Shown here piece by piece: positions 8,318 through 15,316 of a DNA stretch of 44,073 nucleotides. Under the pieces are notes generated by a model. The model was not told where the DNA came from. It was given only the letters and a program-made list of their open reading frames with translations, and did not search any database. The position numbers and the translations under genes were made by a program. Numbering within the stretch: position 1 is the stretch's first letter; every line of letters starts with the position of its first letter. Source of the DNA: DASVSE01 sp036399715 (GTDB lineage: Bacteria; Bacteroidota; Rhodothermia; Rhodothermales; Rubricoccaceae); assembly GCA_036399715.1 (NCBI GenBank), contig DASWMO010000179.1, positions 1-44,073 on the forward strand, read 5' to 3'.

Positions 8318-8686
8318 TCATGACCTCACAACGACGATGGTCCCCTCCATCATGTCCATCCCGCACGCGAACGTGAATCGGCCAGCCGCGCCGGGCGTGA
8401 ACTCGATGGGGACCGACTCCCCGAGCGGGAGCGGCGTCCGGCCGACGCCGAGCGCCTCGGCGTGGATGTCCGTACCACACGTGTCGTCGCTCGTGCGCGT
8501 GAAGACGAGCCGGGCCGGGATGCCCGCTTGCAGAGCGACGGACGTGGGCTCGTACCCCTCGGCCCCGACGACGATCTGGGCCGTCTGTACACCCGCGTTC
8601 ATCCGGGCCGCGACCGGTGGGGCGTCGGGCGTGTCGCCGCAGGCGGAGATGGTGAGTGCCGCGGCGATGAGGGAGGTCCGGAGCAT
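8318..8686 (-). CDS. Cupredoxin-domain lipoprotein
   Basis: A 122-residue lipoprotein. The signal ends at lipobox ISAC (Cys16), and the rest is one small cupredoxin (plastocyanin-like) beta-barrel. Candidate metal ligands are C70, H75 in DTCGTDIHAE, then C108 and M110-M113 in FACGMDMMEG; the last stretch is the usual C-terminal copper loop of Cupredoxin_1-type proteins. Its probable role is periplasmic copper binding or delivery near CopA. It lies between the DUF305 gene (126 bases upstream, a gap holding a long inverted repeat) and the cysteine-rich gene. Whether it acts as an electron carrier or a copper chaperone cannot be told from sequence. Confidence 0.88.
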   Translation of the reverse strand: MLRTSLIAAALTISACGDTPDAPPVAARMNAGVQTAQIVVGAEGYEPTSVALQAGIPARLVFTRTSDDTCGTDIHAEALGVGRTPLPLGESVPIEFTPGAAGRFTFACGMDMMEGTIVVVRS

Positions 8687-8710
8687 GAAAGCCGAGAAGG
8701 GGTGGACAGA

Positions 8711-8789
8711 ATGGACCGAGGTGGCTGAAGCCGTCCGGCTGCACGTGTAGACGCTCGCCCGGCCGACACGACGTGCCGCCTCGGTCCAT
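8711..8789. repeat. Long inverted repeat between DUF305 and cupredoxin genes
   Basis: The 15-base arm at 8711-8725 (ATGGACCGAGGTGGC) is complementary to 8775-8789 with a single mismatch, spaced by 49 bases that contain further short pairings. On the minus strand the structure ends 24 bases before the cupredoxin ATG. It could be an attenuator, a processing site that uncouples the two genes, or a small RNA. No family is recognised. Confidence 0.65.
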
Positions 8790-8812
8790 CGCGGCGTGGC
8801 GGCTCGGGTTTC

Positions 8813-9436
8813 TTACCGCGGCGCCGCAGGCGAGGTCGCATCGAGGCGGGCCTGCATCTCGCCGATCTCCTCGGCCTGCGCCGCGATGATCGCCCGGGCG
8901 AGGGCGCGAATCTCGGGCCGCTCGGACCGCACCTGCGCTTCGGCGGCCATCGTGACCGCGCCGGCATGGTGCGGAATCATCTGCTCGTAGAACATCCGGT
9001 CGAAGGCCGCGCCGCGGGCGGCGGCGAGCCCCTCCATGTCCATACCGGCCATCCCCATGTCGGCCATGTCGTCGGCGGACATCGGGCCGGGCGTCGGGGC
9101 GCCGGCGAACCAGCGGGCGCGCCACGCGCGCATCGAGTCGATCTCGGCGCGCTGGGCGGCGGCGATCTCCCGGCCGAGCGTCCGGACGGCGTCGCTGCCG
9201 GCGCGCGCATCGGCGGCCTCGGCCATGTCGAGGGCCATCTGGTGATGCGCCATCATGCCGTCGAGAAAGGTGAGGTCGGAGTACGACGAGGCGCCGTGGC
9301 CCGACATCCCCGCGTGGCCCATCTGGACCGTCGATGAGTCAGCGCCCGTCTCGGCGGCCGGGGTGTCTGTCTCGGCGGCCGGCCGGCACGCGGCGAGCGA
9401 GAGGAGGGCGAGGAGCCAGAGTGCGGAGCGGTTCAT
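8813..9436 (-). CDS. DUF305 family lipoprotein, copper-associated
   Basis: A 207-residue lipoprotein (lipobox LAAC, Cys17). The DUF305 helical fold appears as two related halves, each with a histidine pair: MMAHHQMAL (HH 64-65) and MIPHHAGAV (HH 156-157). Met/His-rich segments at 36-47 and 119-135 look like copper-binding patches. DUF305 proteins are often encoded next to copper transporters and cupredoxins, as here. Just after the lipobox a 14-base sequence repeats, giving PAAET twice. The ATG at 9436 is chosen from the signal sequence. It is the first gene of the copper cluster, and the 387-base gap upstream should hold the promoter. Copper binding is inference; family assignment is secure. 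Confidence 0.88.
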   Translation of the reverse strand: MNRSALWLLALLSLAACRPAAETDTPAAETGADSSTVQMGHAGMSGHGASSYSDLTFLDGMMAHHQMALDMAEAADARAGSDAVRTLGREIAAAQRAEIDSMRAWRARWFAGAPTPGPMSADDMADMGMAGMDMEGLAAARGAAFDRMFYEQMIPHHAGAVTMAAEAQVRSERPEIRALARAIIAAQAEEIGEMQARLDATSPAAPR

Positions 9437-9492
9437 TGCGAGCGACGTGGAAGACTTGTGGCAGCCGAAGGCGGGTGGAAACCCCGACCCGA

Positions 9493-9510
9493 TTCCGGTC
9501 AACTTCGGAA
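9493..9510 (-). promoter_or_regulatory. Candidate operator upstream of the copper cluster
   Basis: TTCCG-N8-CGGAA is a dyad symmetry 57-74 bases before the DUF305 start. Its size would suit a MerR- or CsoR-type metal regulator, but no regulator gene is present in the window and no known copper box is matched. Confidence 0.25.
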
Positions 9511-9635
9511 CCGTAGGACCAGGTTTCTTCCGGCCGCCCTCGGCGTCCCGGTCAGCCGGCAGTAGGCGTGCTGGGGGCAACTGCCAAGGGCCGACCGATC
9601 GATCCGGGGCGTACAGCGGAATCGCCGTCCGGCGT

Positions 9636-9658
9636 CCGGATTCAAACAGAGAATCCGG
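9636..9658. repeat. Perfect 8-bp palindromic hairpin
   Basis: CCGGATTC (9636-9643) and GAATCCGG (9651-9658) flank a 7-base loop. It looks superficially like a tRNA T-arm, but no other tRNA parts are nearby. Function unknown. Confidence 0.4.
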
Positions 9659-9782
9659 TTACGGCACGCGGACGACCGCGCGGCCGCGGCTTGTCCTCGG
9701 GAAACCAGCGGGCTGCTCCGAAGCGCCCTTCCGCTTGCGCCCGGTGGGGAACTAAAGGGATTGGCCAGCCACCGGACAAACA

Positions 9783-9818
9783 AAAAGCGCCCTCCACCGC
9801 TACGTGAAAGGCGCTTTT
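9783..9818 (-). terminator. Intrinsic terminator of tRNA-Thr
   Basis: A 9-bp stem (9783-9791 with 9810-9818) encloses an 18-base loop. It starts 6 bases past the tRNA 3' end, and on the minus strand it runs into TTTTTGTTTGT. This is a standard rho-independent terminator. Confidence 0.8.
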
Positions 9819-9823
9819 CTGAG

Positions 9824-9895
9824 AGCCAGTGGTCAGATTTGAACTGACGACCTGCTCATTACGAATGAGCTGCTCTACCCCTGAGCTACACTGGC
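9824..9895 (-). tRNA. tRNA-Thr (anticodon CGU)
   Basis: A complete 72-base cloverleaf. The acceptor stem is GCCAGTG with CACTGGC plus discriminator U. The D arm is GCTC/GAGC. The anticodon arm is GCTCA/TGAGC with loop TTCGTAA, giving anticodon CGU, which reads ACG. The T arm is GTCAG/CTGAC with loop TTCAAAT. The 3' CCA is not encoded. ACG is a frequent Thr codon in genes of this GC content, so the tRNA fits codon use. Confidence 0.95.
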
Positions 9896-9902
9896 AACGT
9901 CT

Positions 9903-9919
9903 GCCGCACGACGTGCGGC
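9903..9919 (-). terminator. Hairpin between EamA gene and tRNA-Thr
   Basis: A perfect 7-bp stem, GCCGCAC (9903-9909) with GTGCGGC (9913-9919) and a 3-base loop, lies 7 bases before the tRNA 5' end. It has no T tract; it may end the EamA transcript or mark tRNA processing. Confidence 0.3.
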
Positions 9920-9996
9920 GAACGGGTGAAACCTACCACGGCTGGCCACCTGCCGCCAAGCTGGCCGACGCCGAAATCCCTGTGAACCGCCTGGTC

Positions 9997-10944
9997 CTAC
10001 GACGCCGCGGCAGGCGCCGGCGCCCCGGGGCGGGCACTCCCCGCCGTCGTGATGAGCGCGACCGCGCCGATGACCAGCGCGCCCGCGCCGATCACGCGCG
10101 GACTCAGCGGCTCGTTCGCGAGCGCCCAGCCCAGCACGACGGCCACGAGCGGGTTCACGAACGCATACGTCGATGCCTTCGCAGGCGTCGTGACCTTGAG
10201 CAGCCACACGTACGCCGAGTAGCCGACAACAGCCCCGGCGAAGACGAGGTACGCCAGCGACGCCGCCGAGCGGGCCGAAACGTCCGCGACGACGAGCCGC
10301 TCGCCCAGCACGGCACCGAGCACGACGAGCACGGCCCCTCCGGCCAGCATCTGCCCGCCGACGTTGAGCAGCGTGGACTCCGAGACCGGCGCACTGCGCT
10401 GGTAGATCGAGCCCAGCGCCCAGCAGAACGAGGCCGTCCCGATGGCGAGCGCCCCGAGCGGGTCTACGGGCTCGCCGCCGAGCCCTCCCGGTCCGACGAG
10501 GACGGCGATGCCGGCCAGCCCGAGCGCAACGCCTGCCCAGACGCCGGCCCGCGGGCGCACGCCGCCCGGCCGCGCCCAGTCGATGAGCGCCATCCACATC
10601 GGCGTCGAGGCGATAAGCAGGGCCGTGATCCCCGACGGCACGCTCTGTTCGGCCCACGACACGAGACCGTTGCCGCCGACGAGCAGCAGGACCCCTGCGA
10701 CCGCTGCCGTGCGCCACTGCGGGCCCGTCAGCGGCGCCGCCCCGCGGGCGCGGCTCCACGCGAACAGGATCGCCCCAGCGGCGAGGAATCGGACGCCCGC
10801 CATCGTGAACGGCGGCATCGTCTCGACGGCGAAGCGGATCGCGAGGTACGTCGAGCCCCAGATGAGGTAGACGGCGGCAAAGGCGGCGAGGACGCCGGCA
10901 AGCGGAGCGGGCGAGGCGCCGGGCGAAGCGGAAGAGTCGGGCAC
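9997..10944 (-). CDS. EamA family (YedA-like) drug/metabolite exporter
   Basis: A 315-residue inner-membrane protein with ten predicted helices in two EamA repeats. The first opens with the typical YLIWGSTYLAIRF and the second begins at about residue 165. The GTG at 10944 is the only good start, and it is preceded by a TAGCTTGC promoter box 19 bases upstream. Family members export amino acids, drugs or small metabolites by a proton-coupled mechanism; the substrate is unknown. Its start lies 45 bases past the zinc-ribbon gene in the same direction, so it may have its own promoter or be read through from the M42 operon. Confidence 0.9.
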   Translation of the reverse strand: MPDSSASPGASPAPLAGVLAAFAAVYLIWGSTYLAIRFAVETMPPFTMAGVRFLAAGAILFAWSRARGAAPLTGPQWRTAAVAGVLLLVGGNGLVSWAEQSVPSGITALLIASTPMWMALIDWARPGGVRPRAGVWAGVALGLAGIAVLVGPGGLGGEPVDPLGALAIGTASFCWALGSIYQRSAPVSESTLLNVGGQMLAGGAVLVVLGAVLGERLVVADVSARSAASLAYLVFAGAVVGYSAYVWLLKVTTPAKASTYAFVNPLVAVVLGWALANEPLSPRVIGAGALVIGAVALITTAGSARPGAPAPAAAS

Positions 10945-10963
10945 GGGTGTCTGGTGGGGCGTG

Positions 10964-10971
10964 GCAAGCTA
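10964..10971 (-). promoter_or_regulatory. Candidate promoter box (TAGCTTGC) for the EamA gene
   Basis: The minus-strand TAGCTTGC ends 19 bases before the GTG start at 10944, resembling the TAnnTTTG -7 element. No TTG is seen at the -33 position. Confidence 0.4.
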
Positions 10972-10989
10972 CCCGACGCGGGGCCGGGC

Positions 10990-11259
10990 CTAGCGCCAGC
11001 TGCTGGCGATCCGCTCGAGGTGCGCCTCCCACAGCGCCTCGGGATCCACGGCCGTCAACGCGACGAACCCGCAGTCGGCGCAGACCTGCGCGCGAACCTT
11101 GGACCGGATCTCGCTCTTGAACACGAGCGCCTCGGGATGCTTCTGCACGCCGACTTCGAGGACGTTGTGCGCGCCGTTTGAGTCCAGGGAGAGGACGCGG
11201 GCGTCGGGGATGGCCGAGTCGGAGCCGCAGCGGAGGCAGCGGAGCGTGTCGTCTGGCAT
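10990..11259 (-). CDS. Small zinc-ribbon protein of unknown function
   Basis: An 89-residue cytoplasmic protein. Two CxxC knuckles, CLRCG (C8, C11) near the N-terminus and CADCG (C60, C63) near the C-terminus, should bind one zinc ion. Between them are beta strands (LEVGVQKHP, ALVFKSEIRSKVRAQVCADCGF). This resembles the stand-alone zinc-ribbon proteins of Bacteroidota, with no enzymatic residues. It starts 9 bases after the stop of the M42 peptidase gene, so the two are probably one transcript. The function may be protein or nucleic-acid binding; there is no direct evidence. Confidence 0.8.
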   Translation of the reverse strand: MPDDTLRCLRCGSDSAIPDARVLSLDSNGAHNVLEVGVQKHPEALVFKSEIRSKVRAQVCADCGFVALTAVDPEALWEAHLERIASSWR

Positions 11260-11268
11260 GGGAGGGGG

Positions 11269-12360
11269 TCAGGCGTCGCCGAGTACATCGGTCGCGAAGC
11301 GGTCGTCGGCGCGGACCGACCGTACGAACGCGGCGAGGAGCGCGACGGTGTGCTCTACGTCGCCGAGGTCGACCGTCTCGACGGTGGAGTGCATGTAGCG
11401 CATCGGGACCGAGACGAGCGCACTCGGGATGCCCGCGCGGCTCGTGAAGATGACGTCGGTGTCGGTCCCCGAGTAGCGGCTCGACGACTCGTGCTGGAGC
11501 GGGATGCCCTCGGCCTCGGCGACCTGAACGAGGCGCGCGACGACGGCCGGATGGTTGACCGTCCCGTGCGTGACCGTCGGCCCGCCGCCGAGTTTCACAC
11601 TCCCGTGCTTGGCCGCGTCGATGCCCGGCGAGTCGGTCGCATGCGTCACGTCGAGCACGACGGCGACGTCGGGGCGGATCGCGTGCGTGGCCATTTTGGC
11701 GCCGTTGCCGCCGATCTCCTCCTGGACGGCGTTGAGCGCGACGGTCGTCGCGGCCGGCGCCTCGCCCGCACCGAGGCGCTCCAAGACGCGCGCGAGCACG
11801 AACCCGCCGAGGCGGTTGTCGAGCGCCCGCCCGGCAATGCGCGTTTCCCCGACGCGCTCGGCGGCATCGGCATAGACACCCGGCTGCCCGACGCGGAGGC
11901 CGAGCGCCGCCACGCCGGCTTTGTCAGACGCACCGACGTCGACGAAGAGGTCCTCGACCTTGGGCAGCTTGTCGTCGTCGCGGTCGCGGAGGTGGATCGC
12001 CGTGTTGCCGAGGATGCCCGCGACTGGCCCGTCCGTGCCGGCGAACACGACGCGGCGGGCCCGCGCGATGGCATGGTCCGTGCCGCCGATGCGGTCCACG
12101 CGCAGGAAGCCGTCGTCGGTGACGTGCTTGACGGCGAAGCCGATCTCGTCGGCGTGGGCTTCGAGCATCACACGCGGTGCGGCGTCATCGGCGCCGTCGA
12201 GCGTCGCCCAGGCGTTGCCGTACGCGTCGGCCTCGACGCGGCTCGCGAGCGGGCGCACCCCGCCGACCCACACGCGCTGCCCCGCAGCCTCGAAGCCGGT
12301 CGGCGAGGGCGTCGCGAGCAGGGTCATCAGAAAGTCGAGGTCGGCGTCGGAGAACGGCAT
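11269..12360 (-). CDS. M42 family (glutamyl aminopeptidase/endoglucanase-type) metallopeptidase
   Basis: A 363-residue cytoplasmic di-zinc aminopeptidase of family M42. Visible landmarks are EAHADEIGF (H69 ligand, D71), LDNRLGG (bridging D181), the catalytic pair QEEIGGNG (E214/E215), DVTH (D237) and MRYMHST near the C-terminus (last His ligand). Length and motif order are normal for the family, which trims N-terminal residues from peptides as large oligomers. The ATG at 12360 is chosen because MPFSDADLDFLMTLLATPSPTG aligns with the family start; the open frame upstream is not conserved. It is divergent from the PIG-L deacetylase gene, with 218 bases between them. Confidence 0.93.
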   Translation of the reverse strand: MPFSDADLDFLMTLLATPSPTGFEAAGQRVWVGGVRPLASRVEADAYGNAWATLDGADDAAPRVMLEAHADEIGFAVKHVTDDGFLRVDRIGGTDHAIARARRVVFAGTDGPVAGILGNTAIHLRDRDDDKLPKVEDLFVDVGASDKAGVAALGLRVGQPGVYADAAERVGETRIAGRALDNRLGGFVLARVLERLGAGEAPAATTVALNAVQEEIGGNGAKMATHAIRPDVAVVLDVTHATDSPGIDAAKHGSVKLGGGPTVTHGTVNHPAVVARLVQVAEAEGIPLQHESSSRYSGTDTDVIFTSRAGIPSALVSVPMRYMHSTVETVDLGDVEHTVALLAAFVRSVRADDRFATDVLGDA

Positions 12361-12421
12361 GGCGGGCGGAGAGCGGACGGGTGAAGGCGAAGCGGCAAGG
12401 ATCCACGCCCTATCCCTGCAC

Positions 12422-12440
12422 TCCTGAAGTTGTTTCAGGA
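12422..12440. repeat. Palindrome in the M42/PIG-L divergent region
   Basis: TCCTGAA (12422-12428) and TTCAGGA (12434-12440) form a perfect 7-bp dyad with a 5-base centre, 62 bases before the M42 start. It could be an operator. No regulator is nearby. Confidence 0.3.
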
Positions 12441-12548
12441 CGACGAAAACCGCGCGGACCGCAAACCAGGCGCACGACGAGCGCGACGCCCGGACGAACG
12501 CGGTCGACATCGCGTGATGAGAACCGCCGAGGCGCGCGGGCGGTCCTG

Positions 12549-12556
12549 TACCTTTT
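12549..12556 (+). promoter_or_regulatory. Candidate promoter box (TACCTTTT) for the PIG-L operon
   Basis: TACCTTTT matches TAnnTTTG at 7 of 8 positions and ends 22 bases before the ATG at 12579. No clear -33 element is visible. Confidence 0.35.
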
Positions 12557-12578
12557 CCGCCCGACTTCCCCCTCTCCG

Positions 12579-14822
12579 ATGCCGATCCGTCTGCTGCTCG
12601 CTGCGCTCGCATTCAGCCCGCTCCTCGCGGTCGCCCAGACGCCGAGCCGGCCGCACGTCGTGATGAACCTCGCCGCCCACCCCGACGATGAGGACGGCCT
12701 GACGCTCGCGTACTACCGCGGCCACACCGACGCGGCCGTCGTCTCGGTGATCTACACGCGCGGCGAGGGCGGCCAGAACGAGGCCGGGCCGGACCTCTAC
12801 GAGCGCCTCGGCGCGGTCCGGACCGGCGAGACCGAGGCCGCCGCCCGTGTCCTCGGCTCGCACGTCCTCTTCCTCAACCTCTACGACTTCGGCTTCTCGA
12901 AGCACGCCGCCGAGGCGTTCGACGAGTGGAGCCGCCCGCGGACGGGCTTCTGGGACACGGCGAATCCTCGCGTGGGCGCCGCAGCAGGCCGCGACCTCGT
13001 CACGGCCCGCCTCGTCGAGCAGATCCGACGCTACCGCCCGACGGTCCTCTTCACCAACCATGACACGCTGACGGCGTGGCCCGACGCGCAGCACGGCCAG
13101 CACCAGGCCGTCGGCATCTCGGCCGTCGACGCGTTCCGCCTCGCGGCGGACCCGGGGTACCACCCGGAGCAACTCGACCTGCCGGGTGTCGAATTGTGGC
13201 AGCCCGCCCGCCTGTTCGTGCGGCAGCGCGCGCGGACGCCCCGGACCGTCGTCGCCCTGCCTGTCCGCGACGCGTGCGCCGCGACGGCCGTGCGCCCGGC
13301 CGAGGCGTGCGCGGACCGGGCCGTCGCGGCGGCCGCACTCCACGTCTCGCAGGGGTTCGACAAGTTTGCCGGGCAGTTCCGGGAGGACACGACCTACTTC
13401 GAGCTCTACGCCGCCGTCCCGGGCACGCCCGCCGTCACGCCGGGGGCGACGGATCTGCTCGCGGGCCTGCTCCCGGTCTTCAGCGACTCGGACCCGCTCC
13501 CGGTTACGGCCCGCATCGACCTCGGCAGCGCCCCGCTCGCGGGCATCACCGCCGAGCCTGCGGTCGTGGTCCCCGGCGAGCGTGTCCGCCTCGCGTGGAC
13601 GCCCCGGCCGGGTAGACTCCGCCTGCCCGCCGCCCTGCCCGGCGGGAGCGCGCAGACGCTCGACCTCGCCGCGGGCCGCGGCTCGTTCGTCGTCCCGCCC
13701 GCGGTCCGCCCGACGCTGCCGCGCCACGTCCAGATGTACGACCGGACCGAGAGCACGCCGCCTCTGACGTACACCGCAACCGACGCCAGCGGCCGGTTCG
13801 TCGCGGTTGGCTACGTGCCCGTCGAGACGGCCCCGCACGTCGCGCTCGACCTCTCGGCCGCGCCGGTCCGCCTCGTGCCGGGCCGCAACGAAATCCCCGT
13901 CACCGTGCTCGCCTACGACCCGGCGGTGGACTCGGTCTCGGTCGTCGTGACGGTGACCGACGCGCAGCGCGTGCCCGTCGCCTACACGACGCTCCGCGCA
14001 GCCGCCTCGGCGAGTCCGCTGGTCGCCGTCATCGAGCTACCCGAGGATGCGGCGCCGGGCGTGTACCGCGTCGCGGCCGAGGAGCGGTCGATTCCGGGCT
14101 GCGGCAGCGTCTGGGAGCGCGTCGAGCGCCCCGCGGCCGTCCTGCCAGACGTGCGCGTCGCGCCGGGCCTGCGCGTCGGGCTCGTCCGCTCGTACGACGA
14201 CACGACCGAGCGTGCGCTTCAGGCGATGGGCGCTCGCGTGACGCGCCTCGACAGCGCTGCCCTCGCCGCGGGCGACTTCTCGGCCTTCGACACCGTCGTG
14301 CTGGACATCCGAGCCTTCCTCGTCCGCGGCGACCTCCGCGCGCACCGCGAGGCGCTCTGGAACTGGGTCCGGGGCGGCGGGCACGTCGTGATCGGCTACC
14401 ACAAGACCGCCGAGTGGAACCCGGGCCCCGACTCGGGCGCGCCCGAGGGCGGCTGGACGCCAATTCCGCTCGCGCTCGGCCGCGACCGCGTGACCGAGGA
14501 GGACGCGGTGGTCACGCTACTCGCCGCGGACTCGCCGGTCTTCTCGTTCCCCCACCGCATCACCGCCGCGGACTGGGACGGCTGGGTGCAGGAGCGCGGC
14601 CTCTACTTCCCTACGGAGACGGCCGACGCCCGCTGGGAGCGCCTCGTCTCCCTCAGCGACACGGGCGAGAGCGCCCTCACGACGGGCCTCGTCGTCGCCC
14701 GCGTTGGCGAGGGGACCGTTGCGTACTCGGCGCTCGGGTGGTACCGGCAGCTCGAGGCGCTCACGCCCGGCGCGTGGCGCGTCTTCGCCAACCTCGTCTC
14801 GCTCCCGCTCGCCGCGCCGTGA
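12579..14822 (+). CDS. Secreted PIG-L family deacetylase with C-terminal GATase-like region
   Basis: A 747-residue protein with signal peptide MPIRLLLAALAFSPLLAVAQ. The PIG-L/LmbE deacetylase domain follows, with the zinc motif AHPDDE (33-38), RxGE at about 81-84 and HGQHQAVG near 172. The rest, about residues 300-747, holds beta-sandwich repeats and a C-terminal region resembling class I glutamine amidotransferase-like domains (VRGGGHVVIGYHKTAEWN). This long architecture is common in Bacteroidota, where such proteins are thought to act on N-acetylated sugars in the periplasm. The substrate is unknown. It is the first gene of a four-gene operon; its stop overlaps the next start (GTGA). Confidence 0.9.
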   Translation: MPIRLLLAALAFSPLLAVAQTPSRPHVVMNLAAHPDDEDGLTLAYYRGHTDAAVVSVIYTRGEGGQNEAGPDLYERLGAVRTGETEAAARVLGSHVLFLNLYDFGFSKHAAEAFDEWSRPRTGFWDTANPRVGAAAGRDLVTARLVEQIRRYRPTVLFTNHDTLTAWPDAQHGQHQAVGISAVDAFRLAADPGYHPEQLDLPGVELWQPARLFVRQRARTPRTVVALPVRDACAATAVRPAEACADRAVAAAALHVSQGFDKFAGQFREDTTYFELYAAVPGTPAVTPGATDLLAGLLPVFSDSDPLPVTARIDLGSAPLAGITAEPAVVVPGERVRLAWTPRPGRLRLPAALPGGSAQTLDLAAGRGSFVVPPAVRPTLPRHVQMYDRTESTPPLTYTATDASGRFVAVGYVPVETAPHVALDLSAAPVRLVPGRNEIPVTVLAYDPAVDSVSVVVTVTDAQRVPVAYTTLRAAASASPLVAVIELPEDAAPGVYRVAAEERSIPGCGSVWERVERPAAVLPDVRVAPGLRVGLVRSYDDTTERALQAMGARVTRLDSAALAAGDFSAFDTVVLDIRAFLVRGDLRAHREALWNWVRGGGHVVIGYHKTAEWNPGPDSGAPEGGWTPIPLALGRDRVTEEDAVVTLLAADSPVFSFPHRITAADWDGWVQERGLYFPTETADARWERLVSLSDTGESALTTGLVVARVGEGTVAYSALGWYRQLEALTPGAWRVFANLVSLPLAAP

Positions 14823-15316
14823 CCGTCACCGTGTCCGAGCGCCTCACGCTCCGCGAACTCGCGGAAGCTGACGCGCCGTTCGTGCTCGCCCTCCTCACCG
14901 ACCCGGACTGGCTCCGCTGGATCGGTGACCGCGGCGTCGCGTCGCTAGATGACGCCCGCCGGTACGTCCGCGACGGGCCGCAGGCGATGCTCCGCGACCA
15001 CGGCGTCGGGCTGCACGTCGTCGAGGTCGCGGGCGTGCCTGCCGGGCTGTGCGGCCTGCTCCGCCGCGAGGGCCACGCCGACGCCGACCTCGGCTTTGCG
15101 CTCCTGCCCGCGTTCCGCGGCCAGGGGATTGTCTCTGAAGCGTCGCGCGGCGTCCTCGCCGACGCCCGCGAGCGGCTCGGACTCACGCGCATCGTTGCCT
15201 TCGTCTCACCTGGTAATGCCGCGTCGGTCGCCGTCCTGACCGGTCTTGGGTTCGCCTTTGAGACCCTGACGGCGCTCGGCGGCGACCCGGTCGAGCAGTA
15301 CTGGGTTGCGCTGTGA
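14819..15316 (+). CDS. GNAT family N-acetyltransferase (RimJ-like)
   Basis: A 165-residue protein. The start GTG at 14819 overlaps the deacetylase stop in a GTGA junction; a second GTG at 14831 is also possible. The N-terminus LTLRELAEADAPFVLALLTDP and the segment ADLGFALLPAFRGQGIVSEA, with the acetyl-CoA loop RGQG, match RimJ/RimL-type acetyltransferases that modify protein N-termini or small amines. It ends with the usual VAVLTGLGFAFE helix-strand. The substrate is unknown. Translational coupling to the deacetylase upstream and the transporter downstream is likely from the 4-base overlaps on both sides. Confidence 0.88.
   Translation: MTVTVSERLTLRELAEADAPFVLALLTDPDWLRWIGDRGVASLDDARRYVRDGPQAMLRDHGVGLHVVEVAGVPAGLCGLLRREGHADADLGFALLPAFRGQGIVSEASRGVLADARERLGLTRIVAFVSPGNAASVAVLTGLGFAFETLTALGGDPVEQYWVAL

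Larger units (their letters stand above)
9437..9823. other. Intergenic region between copper cluster and tRNA-Thr
   Basis: No convincing gene is seen. It holds the upstream region of the copper cluster with a TTCCG-N8-CGGAA dyad (9493-9510), a perfect 8-bp hairpin (9636-9658), a 7-bp dyad (9741-9747 with 9769-9775) and the tRNA terminator. The short open frames here have no family features. Confidence 0.6.

Noticed and set aside
9636..9658. Second tRNA or tRNA fragment
   Set aside because: The hairpin resembles a T arm, but no acceptor, D or anticodon arms are found around it.
12435..13838. Minus-strand open frame of 467 codons
   Set aside because: It lies antisense to the PIG-L deacetylase, whose zinc motifs are on the plus strand.
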